A stretch of DNA of 64,000 nt from Halopelagius fulvigenes (GCF_042662625.1 NZ_JBHSXH010000009.1:806001-870000), one strand, 5' to 3'. Positions 1 through 8,899 are shown, counted from the stretch's first letter. A program made the numbers and translations. Notes: generated by a model from the sequence alone, not told the origin.

Positions 1-523
1 TCAGGTAGAAGATCATCCCCTGGATGACGATGGGGACGGCCCACGGGATGATGATGGCCACGCGGACCCACCGACGACCGCGGAAGTCCTGGTCGAGGAC
101 GAGGGCCTGTGCGAACCCGACGAGGGTCTCGAACAGGACGCTGAACCCTGTGAAGATGAGCGTGACCATCAGCGCGCTGCTGTACACGTTCTTGATGAAC
201 GGGAACTGTGACGTGAGATTCGGGAGGAAGTTCGACGGGAGTGCGAAGTTGCGTGCACCGGTTAAAAGGGCCACGTAGTTCTGGAGTCCGACGAACTCCC
301 CCAGTCGCGACGACCCCGTCAGCTGATCGGCGAACAGCGAGTAGCCGAACGTCTGTATGAGGGGGTACACCGCTATGACTAACAAGAGGAGTAGCGCCGG
401 CGCCAGAAGGAGGTATGCGTACGCAGTCTCCGATAGAGACTCCATCCATCGGATGAGCGCCACGTATGGCCCACTCCGGGAGCTCTCCCGCAGTGCCTCA
501 CCTGACTCCTGTTCGGTCGCCAT
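1..523 (-). CDS. Sugar ABC transporter permease, MalF type (partial)
   Basis: This is the N-terminal 174 codons of a binding-protein-dependent transport permease; the rest lies left of the window. Reading from the ATG at 523, a hydrophilic stretch of about 33 residues is followed by a first membrane segment (around AYLLLAPALLLLLVIAVYPL), an extracellular loop, and the start of the permease domain (GFSVLFETLVGFAQALVLD, then a segment ending VAIIIPWAVPIVIQGMIFYL). The AYLLLAPAL and YPL pattern is typical of MalF/UgpA proteins. It lies 46 bp downstream of the binding-protein gene in the same direction, so the two form one sugar-uptake operon. The substrate cannot be read from the sequence. Confidence 0.9.
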   Translation of the reverse strand, partial: MATEQESGEALRESSRSGPYVALIRWMESLSETAYAYLLLAPALLLLLVIAVYPLIQTFGYSLFADQLTGSSRLGEFVGLQNYVALLTGARNFALPSNFLPNLTSQFPFIKNVYSSALMVTLIFTGFSVLFETLVGFAQALVLDQDFRGRRWVRVAIIIPWAVPIVIQGMIFYL

Positions 524-569
524 GACAAATAATAACGTGGTTGAGGGAACTTATGTGTATGCGCTTCCC

Positions 570-2093
570 TTAAGCGCTCTGTTCGATCTGTTTGAGCGAG
601 GACTTGAGGTCGGACATCGCCTGTTCCGGCGACTTCTCCTGCGCGTACGACGCGTTGACCTCGCTCGCTATCTTGCTGGACTGCTGCGGCCAGACCACGG
701 TGACGGGGCGCGGAATCGCGTTCTCGCCGGCCACCTTCAGCTGCGGCAGGTAGCGGCCGATGACCTCCACCTGCTTCGCCTTGTCCGAGTCGAGGAGCTT
801 CGGGCGCGGCGGGATCCAACCCATGATCCCGAAGATATCGAGCTGGAACTGCTCCTGCATCAGCGCTTGCAGGACCTTCACCGCGGCCTGCTTCTTCTTA
901 CCCGGCGAGTTCGGGTTCACCGTCATGTGCCAGCCGCCGAGCGCGGCGACCGGACCGCCGGTCATCGGGTACTGCGCCTCGCTCTCGGGCACGCCGTACG
1001 GGATGGGCATGACGCCGAGGTCCTTGCCGAAGACGTCCTCCGCACCGTTGATGGTGATGGAGTACGGCCAGTTGCGGTGCATGATGGCGTCGCCGCCGGT
1101 GAACGGTTTGCGCGAGGGTTCCTCGGTCCACTGCAGGACCGCGGACGGCGCGATGTTGCCCTCGTACCCGTCCAGGGAGTGTTTGTCCTTGGACCCGTTG
1201 ATGAAGGTCCGGACCATCTTGATGGAGTCCAGAACCGGCTGCTCGTCGACGGTGATGGGTCGCTCGCCGATGGGGCCGAAGAGGTTCTTCTCGGGGTTGC
1301 CGAAGTACGCCCCGCCGTGGGAGGTCATGAACTCGTTGAAGTCACAGCACGACAGCCCCTCGTAGACGGAGGCCTGGAAGGTGTACCCGTTACCGATGTC
1401 CTGGTTCGCCTCCATGGCCTTCTTCGTGACCTTCGAGAACTCCTTCCACGACATGGACTCTGTGGCCCACTTGTTGAAGTCGGAGTCGCTGTAGCCGGCG
1501 TTCCGAAGCAGGTCCTTGCGGTACTGCATCGTCGGGAAGTCCGGGAACAGCGGAATCCCGTACAGGTCGCCCGAGTCCGGGCTCTTGGCCGTCTGGACCG
1601 AGGCCTGGAAGTACTCGTTTTCGACCGTATTCACCATGTCGCTCGGCAGCGCGTCCGTGAGGTTCTGAATCTGGTTGCGGGCAATGAACGGAATCGTCCA
1701 CCCGCTGTCCATCATCATCAGCGTCGGCTCCTTCCGACCGCCGGAGAGCCACTGCTGATACTGGTTCTGTCGGTTGTTCGTCACCTGCGAGCCGGCGATG
1801 ATCTCTACGGTGATGTTGTCCGGGAGGCCGGCGTCGTGCAGCGCCTTCTTGAACGCCTTCGAGTTGTCACCCATCCGAGTGTCGCCGGCGATTTGGACGG
1901 TGACGTCCTCGGTCACTTCTTTGGTGCTTATCGGCGTGGACGTGCCGGTATTTCCGCCACCGCCGCCCCCGCCGCCGCCGGTGCTCACACACCCCGCGAG
2001 ACCGACCGCAACTCCAGATGCGCCTGCCGCCTTCACGAAGCGTCGCCGCGAAACGCGGCTCCGCTTTTCTGTCCGTGAGTCAGTATCAACCAT
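570..2093 (-). CDS. ABC transporter extracellular solute-binding protein (family 1), Tat lipoprotein
   Basis: This 507-residue protein is the substrate-capturing subunit of the sugar importer whose permease follows. The N-terminus has a twin-arginine signal with a lipobox (SRRRFVKAAG then VGLAGC, near residues 15-35), so it should be exported folded and lipid-anchored outside the cell membrane. A nine-glycine linker follows the lipobox, a common haloarchaeal spacer. The mature part has the features of family 1 sugar-binding proteins, such as GDAIMHRNWPYS and a PMTGGPVAALGG segment. The start at 2093 is supported by a TATA-like sequence about 30 bp upstream. The ligand is unknown; a di- or oligosaccharide or a polyol is plausible. 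Confidence 0.92.
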   Translation of the reverse strand: MVDTDSRTEKRSRVSRRRFVKAAGASGVAVGLAGCVSTGGGGGGGGGNTGTSTPISTKEVTEDVTVQIAGDTRMGDNSKAFKKALHDAGLPDNITVEIIAGSQVTNNRQNQYQQWLSGGRKEPTLMMMDSGWTIPFIARNQIQNLTDALPSDMVNTVENEYFQASVQTAKSPDSGDLYGIPLFPDFPTMQYRKDLLRNAGYSDSDFNKWATESMSWKEFSKVTKKAMEANQDIGNGYTFQASVYEGLSCCDFNEFMTSHGGAYFGNPEKNLFGPIGERPITVDEQPVLDSIKMVRTFINGSKDKHSLDGYEGNIAPSAVLQWTEEPSRKPFTGGDAIMHRNWPYSITINGAEDVFGKDLGVMPIPYGVPESEAQYPMTGGPVAALGGWHMTVNPNSPGKKKQAAVKVLQALMQEQFQLDIFGIMGWIPPRPKLLDSDKAKQVEVIGRYLPQLKVAGENAIPRPVTVVWPQQSSKIASEVNASYAQEKSPEQAMSDLKSSLKQIEQSA

Positions 2094-2116
2094 TACAATC
2101 TGTGTCTTTGAATCAA

Positions 2117-2128
2117 AATTATTTATAG
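2117..2128 (-). promoter_or_regulatory. TATA box of the sugar transporter operon
   Basis: Read on the minus strand this is CTATAAATAATT, centred about 30 bp before the start codon at 2093. This spacing fits a leaderless or nearly leaderless haloarchaeal transcript. Two copies of an 11-mer lie just upstream at 2152-2188 and may be operator sites. Confidence 0.7.
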
Positions 2129-2151
2129 TTTTGGTGCCGCTTACTACTATC

Positions 2152-2188
2152 GTTGTGGTGAACTGTATACTACCGGTGTTGTGGTGAA
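2152..2188. repeat. Two direct copies of GTTGTGGTGAA, 26 bp apart
   Basis: Identical 11-mers occupy 2152-2162 and 2178-2188. They lie directly upstream of the TATA box of the sugar transporter operon and flank a short GTATAC palindrome. This is the position expected for regulator binding in a sugar-uptake operon. The regulator is not identified. The remaining intergenic sequence up to priS (2189-2443) holds no other feature that I recognise. Confidence 0.6.
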
Positions 2189-2443
2189 TTTTCCGGCCGT
2201 CTCTCCCCTCCGTCGTGCGTGCTTTAGAGCCGATGTCCCTCCAGCTTACTCCGTCGCACGGTTCGCCCGCTTTCGCAGGTAAGCGTTCGACGGGGATAAT
2301 CCTTCCGCGTTATAGCACGCGTAAGAATGTTTATTCTAATCGTTAGTTATGTTTGGCGCGAGACGGCGGCGTTCGCGGGTCGCGGCGGGGCGGCGGACGG
2401 AGACGCAACGGCTTTAGCCCCTCCTTCGAAATCACCGCAGGAC

Positions 2444-3601
2444 ATGGAGGCGCGCACACGCGAGTATCTGGAGGGGCGTTTCGGGGACTACTACCGGAGC
2501 GTCGGCGCTTCGCTGCCTCCCGCGCCCGAACGCCGCGAGTGGGGGTACATCCCGTGGAGTGCGGGGGGGACGACGATGGTGCGACACCAGTCGCTCCTCG
2601 ACGTGGGCGACCTGGGGGACTTCCTCCGTCGGACGGCCCCCCGGCACGTCTACTTCTCCTCGGCGCGGTTCGACGACCCCGGCGCGGGGACGATGGAGGA
2701 GAAGGGATGGCAGGGGGCCGACCTGGTCTTCGACTTGGACGCCGACCACCTGCCGGGCGTGGACCCCGAGGAGACGTCGTACGCGGAGATGCTCGCGGCG
2801 TGCAAGGAGTCGCTCCTCCGCCTTCTGGAGTTCGTCGAGGACGACTTCGCCTTCGAGGAGACGCAGGTCGTCTTCTCCGGCGGGCGCGGGTACCACGTCC
2901 ACGTCAGAGACGAGAGCGTCCGGACCCTCGACAGCGAGGCCCGCCGCGAAATCGTGGACTACGTCCGCGCGATAGACGTAGACGTGGACGGATTGATCGC
3001 GACCGAATCGGTTCGCGGGACGACCCGGCGCGTCCTCCGACGCCGCGGCGGGTGGGGCGAACGCGTCCACGACCGCCTCCTCGACCTCGCCTCGACGCTC
3101 AGGGAGATGGAGGAGGAGGCGGCGCTCGAACGGTTGCAGGAACTACGGGGAATCGGCGAGGGCCGGGCGAAGACCATCTACGGCCAACTCCGGCACAACT
3201 TCGAGGCCATCCGCGAGGGGAACGTCGAGGCCGGCGGCCCCGGCACCCGAATCCTCGTGGACGCCCTCGCGGCGGAGGCGATAGAGGAGGAAACCGCGCC
3301 CATCGACGAACCGGTGACGACGGACACGAAGCGCCTCATCCGCCTTCCGGGGAGCCTCCACGGCGGGTCCGGCCTCCGCGTCCGGGCGTTGGACCGCGAC
3401 GAGGTGGAGTCGTTCGACCCCCTCCAGGACGCGGTTCCCGACCGGTTCCGCGGGCGCGAGATCAAAATCGACGTGACGGACCCCGGACCCGCGGAGTTCG
3501 ACGGCGATACCTTTACACTCAGCGGCGGAGGACAGTCCGTCGAAGAGTGCCTCGGGGTCTTCCTGATGGCCCGCGGCAGAGCCGAGAAGGTGAGAGAATG
3601 A
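2444..3601 (+). CDS. priS: DNA primase small (catalytic) subunit PriS
   Basis: This 385-residue protein is the archaeo-eukaryotic primase catalytic subunit, which makes primers together with PriL. The active-site acidic motif is seen as VFDLDADHL (Asp97, Asp99 and Asp101 region), followed by the family signature SGGRGYHVHV at residues 145-154. Near residue 340 the motif TKRLIRLPGSLHGGSGL matches the second conserved nucleotide-binding block. The ATG at 2444 was chosen because MEARTREYLEGRF matches the usual PriS N-terminus; an in-frame upstream extension to 2327 looks non-coding. The gene overlaps the next one by ATGA, so the two are translationally coupled. Confidence 0.96.
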   Translation: MEARTREYLEGRFGDYYRSVGASLPPAPERREWGYIPWSAGGTTMVRHQSLLDVGDLGDFLRRTAPRHVYFSSARFDDPGAGTMEEKGWQGADLVFDLDADHLPGVDPEETSYAEMLAACKESLLRLLEFVEDDFAFEETQVVFSGGRGYHVHVRDESVRTLDSEARREIVDYVRAIDVDVDGLIATESVRGTTRRVLRRRGGWGERVHDRLLDLASTLREMEEEAALERLQELRGIGEGRAKTIYGQLRHNFEAIREGNVEAGGPGTRILVDALAAEAIEEETAPIDEPVTTDTKRLIRLPGSLHGGSGLRVRALDRDEVESFDPLQDAVPDRFRGREIKIDVTDPGPAEFDGDTFTLSGGGQSVEECLGVFLMARGRAEKVRE

Positions 3602-4581
3602 ACTTAGACGAGTTACGGAGCGTCCGACGGACGGAGCGACAGAAGGACAGCCTCCAGCACCTCCGCGACTCGTTCTACGCGGACGTCGCAGACTACATCG
3701 CCGAACGGAAGGCGGAGCGAACGCGCGCCGCCGAGGCCGCCGAGGACCCCTTCTCCGACCCCGACGTGGGGCGACTCACCGACGAGATAGAGACGGCCGA
3801 GGACGTCGTCGAGGCCATCTACGAGCGCCGAGTCGGCAAAGTCGTCAAGCTCGCCTCCTTCGCCGCCGCGGACATGAGCGCCGACACCAACGGCCTCACC
3901 GCCGAGGAACGAGCGCTGTTCGACGACATGGTGCGCCGCATCAAGGAGAACCGGCGGACCGTCCTCGAGGTTCTCGGCGGCAAGCGGACGGTCGAACCGC
4001 ACGAGACGACCGAACCGATGCCGACGCACGACCAGACGAGCGAAAGCGACGGAGCGTCGGTCGTCCGCGACGCGGCCCCCGCCCCCGAGTCCGACGAACT
4101 GACCGACGGGGCCTCCGGGAACGCCGACGAACCCTCGGCGGACGGGACTTCGACCGACGACGTTCTCGCGGAGGCGATGGGCGGCGACGCTCCCTCGGGC
4201 GAGACATCCGATTCGGACGCCGACGCGCCGACCGCGGAGGCTCAAGCCGCCGAGACGCCGACGGCCGAGACGCCGGACCGACCCGCGGGAGACGGGGCGG
4301 CCGACGCGGTGACCGACGACGCCGGCCGTCCGGACGGCGAGGCGGGTGCGACGGCCGACGCCGACGCCGAACCCCCGGCGGGCGACGAGTCGGCGGAACC
4401 CGCCGCGCCGGCCCCGACGGACGACACCGACCGCGTGACCCTCCGCATCACCAGCGACGTGGGGCAGATATTCGGCGTGGACGAACGCGAGTACGACCTC
4501 GCGACGGAGGACGTGGTGACCCTGCCGACGACGAACGCCGAACCCCTCGTCGAACGCGGGGCGGCGGAGCGACTCGACTGA
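3598..4581 (+). CDS. Replication factor GINS, Gins51-type subunit
   Basis: This 327-residue protein is the archaeal GINS subunit that joins MCM and Cdc45/RecJ in the replicative helicase. The N-terminal helical A domain (about residues 1-125) contains RERQKDSLQHLRD-like and AFAAADMSADTNGLTAEE-like stretches. A long Asp/Glu/Ala/Thr-rich linker of about 150 residues follows, then a small B domain at the C-terminus (VTLRITSDVGQIFGVDE to the end, about 280-327). This A-B order is that of the Gins51 class. The start overlaps the priS stop (ATGA), and a priS-gins pair is a well-known archaeal arrangement. The linker is longer than in non-halophiles and probably disordered. Confidence 0.9.
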   Translation: MNLDELRSVRRTERQKDSLQHLRDSFYADVADYIAERKAERTRAAEAAEDPFSDPDVGRLTDEIETAEDVVEAIYERRVGKVVKLASFAAADMSADTNGLTAEERALFDDMVRRIKENRRTVLEVLGGKRTVEPHETTEPMPTHDQTSESDGASVVRDAAPAPESDELTDGASGNADEPSADGTSTDDVLAEAMGGDAPSGETSDSDADAPTAEAQAAETPTAETPDRPAGDGAADAVTDDAGRPDGEAGATADADAEPPAGDESAEPAAPAPTDDTDRVTLRITSDVGQIFGVDEREYDLATEDVVTLPTTNAEPLVERGAAERLD

Positions 4582-4630
4582 GCGGTCGGCAACCGGCGAG
4601 ATTTTGGGGCGCGAGACCGACGAAGCGTAC

Positions 4631-5098
4631 ATGCTCAGCGTCGGCGACGAGGCACCCGATTTCGAACTGCAGGACCAGGACGGCGAGACGGTTTCGCTGT
4701 CGGACTACCGCGGCGACTACGTTGTCGTCTACTTCTACCCGCGCGCGAACACGCCCGGGTGTACGACCGAGGCCTGCGGATTCCGCGACGCATGGGACGA
4801 GTTCGAGACGCGAGACGTGGCCGTCCTCGGCGTCAGCGACGACCCCGTCTCGGACCTCAAGGAGTTCGAGGACGACCACGACCTGCCGTTCTCCCTCCTG
4901 TCGGACGAGGACGGCGACGTCGCGTCGGCGTACGACTCCTACGGCGAGAAGAACATGTTCGGAAACACCTTCGACGGCGTCTTCCGCAACACGTACGTCG
5001 TCGGCCCGGAGGGCGACGTCGTCCTCGCGTACGAGGGCGTCTCCCCCGAGGGCCACGCCGAGGAGATCCTCTCCGACATCGAGGAACTGGACGCGTAA
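4631..5098 (+). CDS. bcp: Thiol peroxiredoxin, PrxQ/Bcp type
   Basis: This 155-residue thioredoxin-fold peroxidase reduces peroxides in the cytoplasm. The active-site region PRANTPGCTTEACGFRD carries the peroxidatic cysteine (Cys44) and a resolving cysteine five residues on (Cys49), the typical PrxQ pair. The start at 4631 is chosen because MLSVGDEAPDFELQD matches the family N-terminus and the upstream in-frame extension is poor. It follows gins by 49 bp in the same direction and may be read from that transcript or its own promoter. Confidence 0.94.
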   Translation: MLSVGDEAPDFELQDQDGETVSLSDYRGDYVVVYFYPRANTPGCTTEACGFRDAWDEFETRDVAVLGVSDDPVSDLKEFEDDHDLPFSLLSDEDGDVASAYDSYGEKNMFGNTFDGVFRNTYVVGPEGDVVLAYEGVSPEGHAEEILSDIEELDA

Positions 5099-5430
5099 CG
5101 CCGGACGCGACTCCGTATCTCGTCGGCCGGAATCGGAGTTTCGACGCCGACTCCGGAGTTCCTGCGGACCCTATCGAGAGGGAGAACGCGCCGAGAGACG
5201 TGACTCTCACACACCACGTTTCCGGTGAAATAAACGCTCAACTAGTTGCTCGTGTCCGAGCGAGAGAAGCCGTACTTCTACGTAGTCCTCGTGAGCGATA
5301 AAAACCCATCGTGTTCGCTCCCGAATCGGAGCGCCGAGACGGAGACGGAAGGGGGGACGAGAAACGAGAGAACGGGGGAGAGCAGACCGCAGAGCGGCAG
5401 AGGGAGGGGTTCGGGACCGCGGTCAGCCGA
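5099..5430. other. Intergenic region between convergent genes
   Basis: This 332-bp gap separates the convergent peroxiredoxin and CDC48 genes. The reading frames across it are low quality. A short inverted repeat (CGGAGT and ACTCCG) occurs near 5125-5160 and might contribute to termination of the peroxiredoxin transcript, but no T-tract follows. I see no RNA gene or coding sequence. Confidence 0.4.
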
Positions 5431-7695
5431 TTACTGGAACGTGCGGCTGACTTCGGCCTCGGAGGCCGGTTCGACGCCGCTCGTCTGGAACCGTTCCTCT
5501 ATCTCCTCGTAGCGTTCGCGCACCTCTTGGGTGACGCTGGGGCTGACTTCCTTGAGGGCGTCCTCGAAGTGCCCCATCGTCACGCGGACGTTGCCGACGG
5601 ACTCGGCGACTTCCTCGGGCGAGACGCTGTGGATGAACTCCCGACTCGCGGCCATCGACGCCTCGCGGCAGACCGCTTCGATGTCGGCGCCGACGTAACC
5701 CTCGGTGCGTTCCGCGAGTTCGTCTAAGTCCACGTCGTCGGCCAGCGGTTTGCGCTGGGTGTGCACGTCGAAGATGGCGCGGCGCGCGTCCTCGTCCGGG
5801 ACGGGCACGTGGACGTGCCTGTCGAGGCGGCCCGGTCGCAGGAGGGCCGAGTCGATGAGGTCCGGACGGTTCGACGTGGCGATGACGACCACGTCCTCGA
5901 GGGCTTCGAGGCCGTCGAGTTCGGTCAGCAGTTGCGAGACGACGCGTTCGGAGACACCCGAGTCGCCGGTGTTCTGCCCGCGTTCGGTCGCGATGGAGTC
6001 TATCTCGTCGAAGAACACCACCGTGGGGGCGTTCTCCCGAGCCTTCGAGAACACCTCGCGGACGCCCTTCTCGGACTCCCCGACGAACTTGTTGAGGAGT
6101 TCGGGGCCCTTCACGGAGATGAAGTTCGAGTCGGCCTCGTTGGCGACGGCCTTCGCCAAGAGCGTCTTCCCCGTCCCCGGCGGGCCGTAGAGCATGACGC
6201 CCTTCGCGGACTGCATGTCCATGGCCTCGAACACCTCGGGGTACTCGAGGGGCCACTGGATGGTCTCGCGGAGGCGCTCTTTCGTGTCCTCGAGGCCGCC
6301 GACGTCCTCCCACGTCACGTCGGGGACTTCGACGAACACCTCGCGGAGGGCGGAGGGCTCGATGCCCTTCATCGCCTCCTTGAAGTCGTCGGGGCGGACT
6401 TCGAGCGATTCGAGCACTTCGGCGTCTATCTCCTCGGCTTCGAGGTCGAGCTGCGGGCGGATGCGGCGGAGCGCCGTCATCGCCGCCTCCTTGGCGAGAC
6501 TCTCCAAGTCCGCGCCGACGAAGCCGTGCGTGTTGTCGGCGTACGCGTCGATGTCGACGTCGTCGGTGAGCGGCATGTTCCGCGTGTGGACCTGCAGGAT
6601 CTCCTTGCGGCCGTCCCGGTCGGGGACGCCGATTTCGATCTCGCGGTCGAAGCGGCCGCCGCGGCGCAGGGCCGGGTCGATGGCGTCCACGCGGTTGGTC
6701 GCCCCGATGACGACCACTTCGCCGCGTTCGTCGAGGCCGTCCATCAGCGAGAGCAACTGCGCGACGACGCGGCGTTCGACGTCGCCGCCCGCTTCACCGC
6801 GCTTGGGCGCGATGGAGTCTATCTCGTCGATGAAGACGATGGCCGGGGCGTTCTCCTCGGCCTCCTCGAATATCTCGCGGAGTTGCTCCTCGGACTCCCC
6901 GTAGTACTTCGACATTATCTCGGGGCCCGAGATGGTGTGGAACGAGGCGTCGATTTCGTTGGCGACGGCCTTCGCGATGAGCGTCTTCCCGGTGCCCGGC
7001 GGGCCGTGGAGAAGCACGCCCTGCGGCGGTTGGATACCGAGGCGCTTGAACAGCTCCGGGTGGCGCATCGGGAGTTCGATCATCTCCCGGACCTGTTCGA
7101 GTTCCCTGTCGAGGCCGCCGATGTCCTCGTACGCGACGGAGGGGCCTTCGCCGGTGCCGCCGCCGCCGGTTTCGCGGATCTCCTCCGCGGGTTTCTGGCT
7201 TATCTGGACCTCGGTCGAGTCGGTGATGACGACCGTCCCCTGCGGTTGGGTGGAGGCGACGCGGACGGGGACCGTCTGGTTCGAGGAGGTCATGAAGCCG
7301 AAGCCCAGCGGAAGCTGGAGGCTCTGCCCCTTCGTGACGGGCTGTCCGGAGAGCTTGTCCCGGATGTACGTCCCGACGTTACCGCCGATGCGGAGGTTCT
7401 GCGGGAGCGCGATGGAGACCCGCTGGGCGGGCTTCACGTCGGCTTTCTCCACCTGCACGCGGTCGTCGATGCCGACGCCCGCCTGCTGGCGGAGTCGGCC
7501 GTCGATACGGATGACGCCGGTTCCCCGGTCCTCGGGGTACCCCGGCCAGACGCGAGCGATGGCCGTGCCGTCGTCGTTCTCGATGCGGATGTAGTCCCCG
7601 CCTTCGAGACCGAGCGACTCGGCCGCCTCGCGGTCGATGGCCGCCAGTCCTCGACCGGCGTCCTTCTGCTTCAGGGGTTTAACGATTAATTTCAT
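5431..7695 (-). CDS. cdc48: CDC48 / VAT AAA+ ATPase
   Basis: This 754-residue protein is the archaeal p97/CDC48 unfoldase, which uses ATP to extract and unfold proteins, often feeding the proteasome. An N-terminal double-psi barrel domain (about 1-175) is followed by two AAA modules. Module D1 has Walker A GPPGTGKT at 231-238 and Walker B IVFIDEID around 287-293. Module D2 has Walker A at 504-511 and Walker B VVFFDEID. The start at 7695 (MKLIVKPLKQKDAGRG) matches the family and overlaps the stop of the upstream small gene by 4 bp; the longer in-frame extension belongs to that other gene's region. The C-terminus lacks a recognisable HbYX proteasome-docking motif, ending SRTFQ. Confidence 0.96.
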   Translation of the reverse strand: MKLIVKPLKQKDAGRGLAAIDREAAESLGLEGGDYIRIENDDGTAIARVWPGYPEDRGTGVIRIDGRLRQQAGVGIDDRVQVEKADVKPAQRVSIALPQNLRIGGNVGTYIRDKLSGQPVTKGQSLQLPLGFGFMTSSNQTVPVRVASTQPQGTVVITDSTEVQISQKPAEEIRETGGGGTGEGPSVAYEDIGGLDRELEQVREMIELPMRHPELFKRLGIQPPQGVLLHGPPGTGKTLIAKAVANEIDASFHTISGPEIMSKYYGESEEQLREIFEEAEENAPAIVFIDEIDSIAPKRGEAGGDVERRVVAQLLSLMDGLDERGEVVVIGATNRVDAIDPALRRGGRFDREIEIGVPDRDGRKEILQVHTRNMPLTDDVDIDAYADNTHGFVGADLESLAKEAAMTALRRIRPQLDLEAEEIDAEVLESLEVRPDDFKEAMKGIEPSALREVFVEVPDVTWEDVGGLEDTKERLRETIQWPLEYPEVFEAMDMQSAKGVMLYGPPGTGKTLLAKAVANEADSNFISVKGPELLNKFVGESEKGVREVFSKARENAPTVVFFDEIDSIATERGQNTGDSGVSERVVSQLLTELDGLEALEDVVVIATSNRPDLIDSALLRPGRLDRHVHVPVPDEDARRAIFDVHTQRKPLADDVDLDELAERTEGYVGADIEAVCREASMAASREFIHSVSPEEVAESVGNVRVTMGHFEDALKEVSPSVTQEVRERYEEIEERFQTSGVEPASEAEVSRTFQ

Positions 7696-7940
7696 TTTTG
7701 AACGGTGATAGTGAGTACGCCGTTGTTCATCTCGACCGATGCATCCTCTCCGGGAAGTTCGAGTTCCGTTTCGGTAACTCTGTCGCCCGATTCGGCGACC
7801 ACGATGGCCGTCGTCCCGACGATGTCCACATTCAGGTCTTCCTCGGGGAGGCCCGTGTCCGCGGCGATTACCCAACTGTCGTCGTATTCGTAGCGGCGGA
7901 CGAAACGCTCGTTTCCACCGGCGAACTGTTGCGTGTCCAT
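7692..7940 (-). CDS. Small Hsp20-like protein upstream of cdc48 (DUF7127-like)
   Basis: This 82-residue acidic protein has a beta-rich pattern (RRYEYDDSWVIAADTG, LNVDIVGTTAIVV, GVLTITV) resembling the core of small heat-shock/alpha-crystallin domains, but it is shorter than a normal Hsp20. I recall haloarchaeal relatives annotated as DUF7127; that name is from memory. Its stop overlaps the cdc48 start (ATGA), so the two are translationally coupled. That coupling suggests a role as a cofactor or substrate-handling partner of CDC48, which is inference. A palindrome lies at the probable transcription start. Confidence 0.8.
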   Translation of the reverse strand: MDTQQFAGGNERFVRRYEYDDSWVIAADTGLPEEDLNVDIVGTTAIVVAESGDRVTETELELPGEDASVEMNNGVLTITVQK

Positions 7941-7947
7941 GTTGGTT

Positions 7948-7964
7948 CCTAACCCTAAGTTAGG
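7948..7964. promoter_or_regulatory. Palindrome CCTAAC-N5-GTTAGG at the cdc48 operon transcription start
   Basis: The perfect 6-bp arms at 7948-7953 and 7959-7964 lie between a TATA-like TTTAAAT (7972-7980, minus strand) and the start codon at 7940. The predicted transcription start falls inside or beside the palindrome, the classic place for a repressor to block initiation. The binding protein is not known. Confidence 0.55.
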
Positions 7965-8101
7965 CCCGAGAACATTTAAATCTGTCGCAGGGTAATCGGT
8001 GGACGGCGTCGGGGTTCTCGAAATCAGGTTGAATTGCGGTTCACACCCCTCCTGGAGAGGGATGGGGTTGGGTTTATACGCCGACGGAGCGAACTTCCCG
8101 T

Positions 8102-8878
8102 ATGGAGTCGGTCACACACCACGGGCGAGAGACGGTCTATCGGACGGCGGACCGCGGTGGGGGCGGGCCGACGGTTCTGTTCGTCCACGGTAGCGGCGGG
8201 ACGAAGGACGTCTGGAAGTCGCAGTTGCGAATCGCCGACGAGTACCCGGTCGTCGCCCTCGATCTGAGCGGGCACGGCGAGAGCGACGACGCGGACGCCG
8301 ACGCGGGCTACGAGGCGCTCTCTGCGTACGTGGACGACGTGCTGGCGGTCACGGAGGAGACGGGCGCGAGCGTCCTCGTCGGCAACTCGCTGGGCGGCGC
8401 GGTCGCACTCACCGCCGTCATCGAACGCGAGGTGTCCCTCGACGCCCTCGTCCTCGCGGGCACGGGTGCGAGACTGTCCGTTCTGGACGACTTGCTCGCG
8501 TGGCTTCGCGACGACTTCGAGCGTGCGGTCGAGTTCCTCCACGAACCGGACCGACTGTTCCACGACCCCTCCGAGGAGTACGTCGAGCAGTCCCGCGAGG
8601 CGATGCTCGCGGCAGGGCGGGCGGTCACTGAACGGGACTTCCTGACCTGCCACGACTTCGACGTGCGCGGGCAATTAGACGACGTGGACGCTCCGACGCT
8701 GGCTCTCGTCGGCGAACACGACAAGCTCACCCCTCGGTCATACCACGAGTACTTCGTCCACGAACTGCCCGACTGCGAACTGGCCGTCGTTGAGGACGCC
8801 GCCCACCTGGCGATGCTCGAAGCGCCCACCGCGTTCAACGCCGCCCTGACGGACTTTCTGGACCGGCGGGCCGAGTAA
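8102..8878 (+). CDS. Alpha/beta hydrolase
   Basis: This 258-residue protein has the alpha/beta hydrolase fold. The oxyanion-region motif VHGSGGTKDVW sits near residue 26, the nucleophile elbow GNSLGG has a serine near residue 98, and the catalytic histidine is in EDAAHLAMLEAP near the C-terminus. Asp in VGEHDKLTP is the likely acid. A TATA-like TTTATAC (8073-8079) about 27 bp before the ATG supports a leaderless start at 8102. The substrate cannot be predicted; such enzymes include esterases and C-C hydrolases. It is divergent from the cdc48 operon and convergent with panB. Confidence 0.92.
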   Translation: MESVTHHGRETVYRTADRGGGGPTVLFVHGSGGTKDVWKSQLRIADEYPVVALDLSGHGESDDADADAGYEALSAYVDDVLAVTEETGASVLVGNSLGGAVALTAVIEREVSLDALVLAGTGARLSVLDDLLAWLRDDFERAVEFLHEPDRLFHDPSEEYVEQSREAMLAAGRAVTERDFLTCHDFDVRGQLDDVDAPTLALVGEHDKLTPRSYHEYFVHELPDCELAVVEDAAHLAMLEAPTAFNAALTDFLDRRAE

Positions 8879-8899
8879 CGGATTCGAGAAAAAGGTGGG

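Noticed and set aside
1931..1990. GGC/GCC-rich run as a mobile or regulatory repeat
   Set aside because: It encodes the poly-glycine linker of the lipoprotein and needs no other explanation.
2327..2443. 39-residue N-terminal extension of PriS
   Set aside because: The extension is not PriS-like and contains the probable promoter region; the start at 2444 matches the family.
5761..7689. 642-codon plus-strand frame opposite cdc48
   Set aside because: It runs antisense to a fully motif-supported AAA ATPase and shows only shadow composition.
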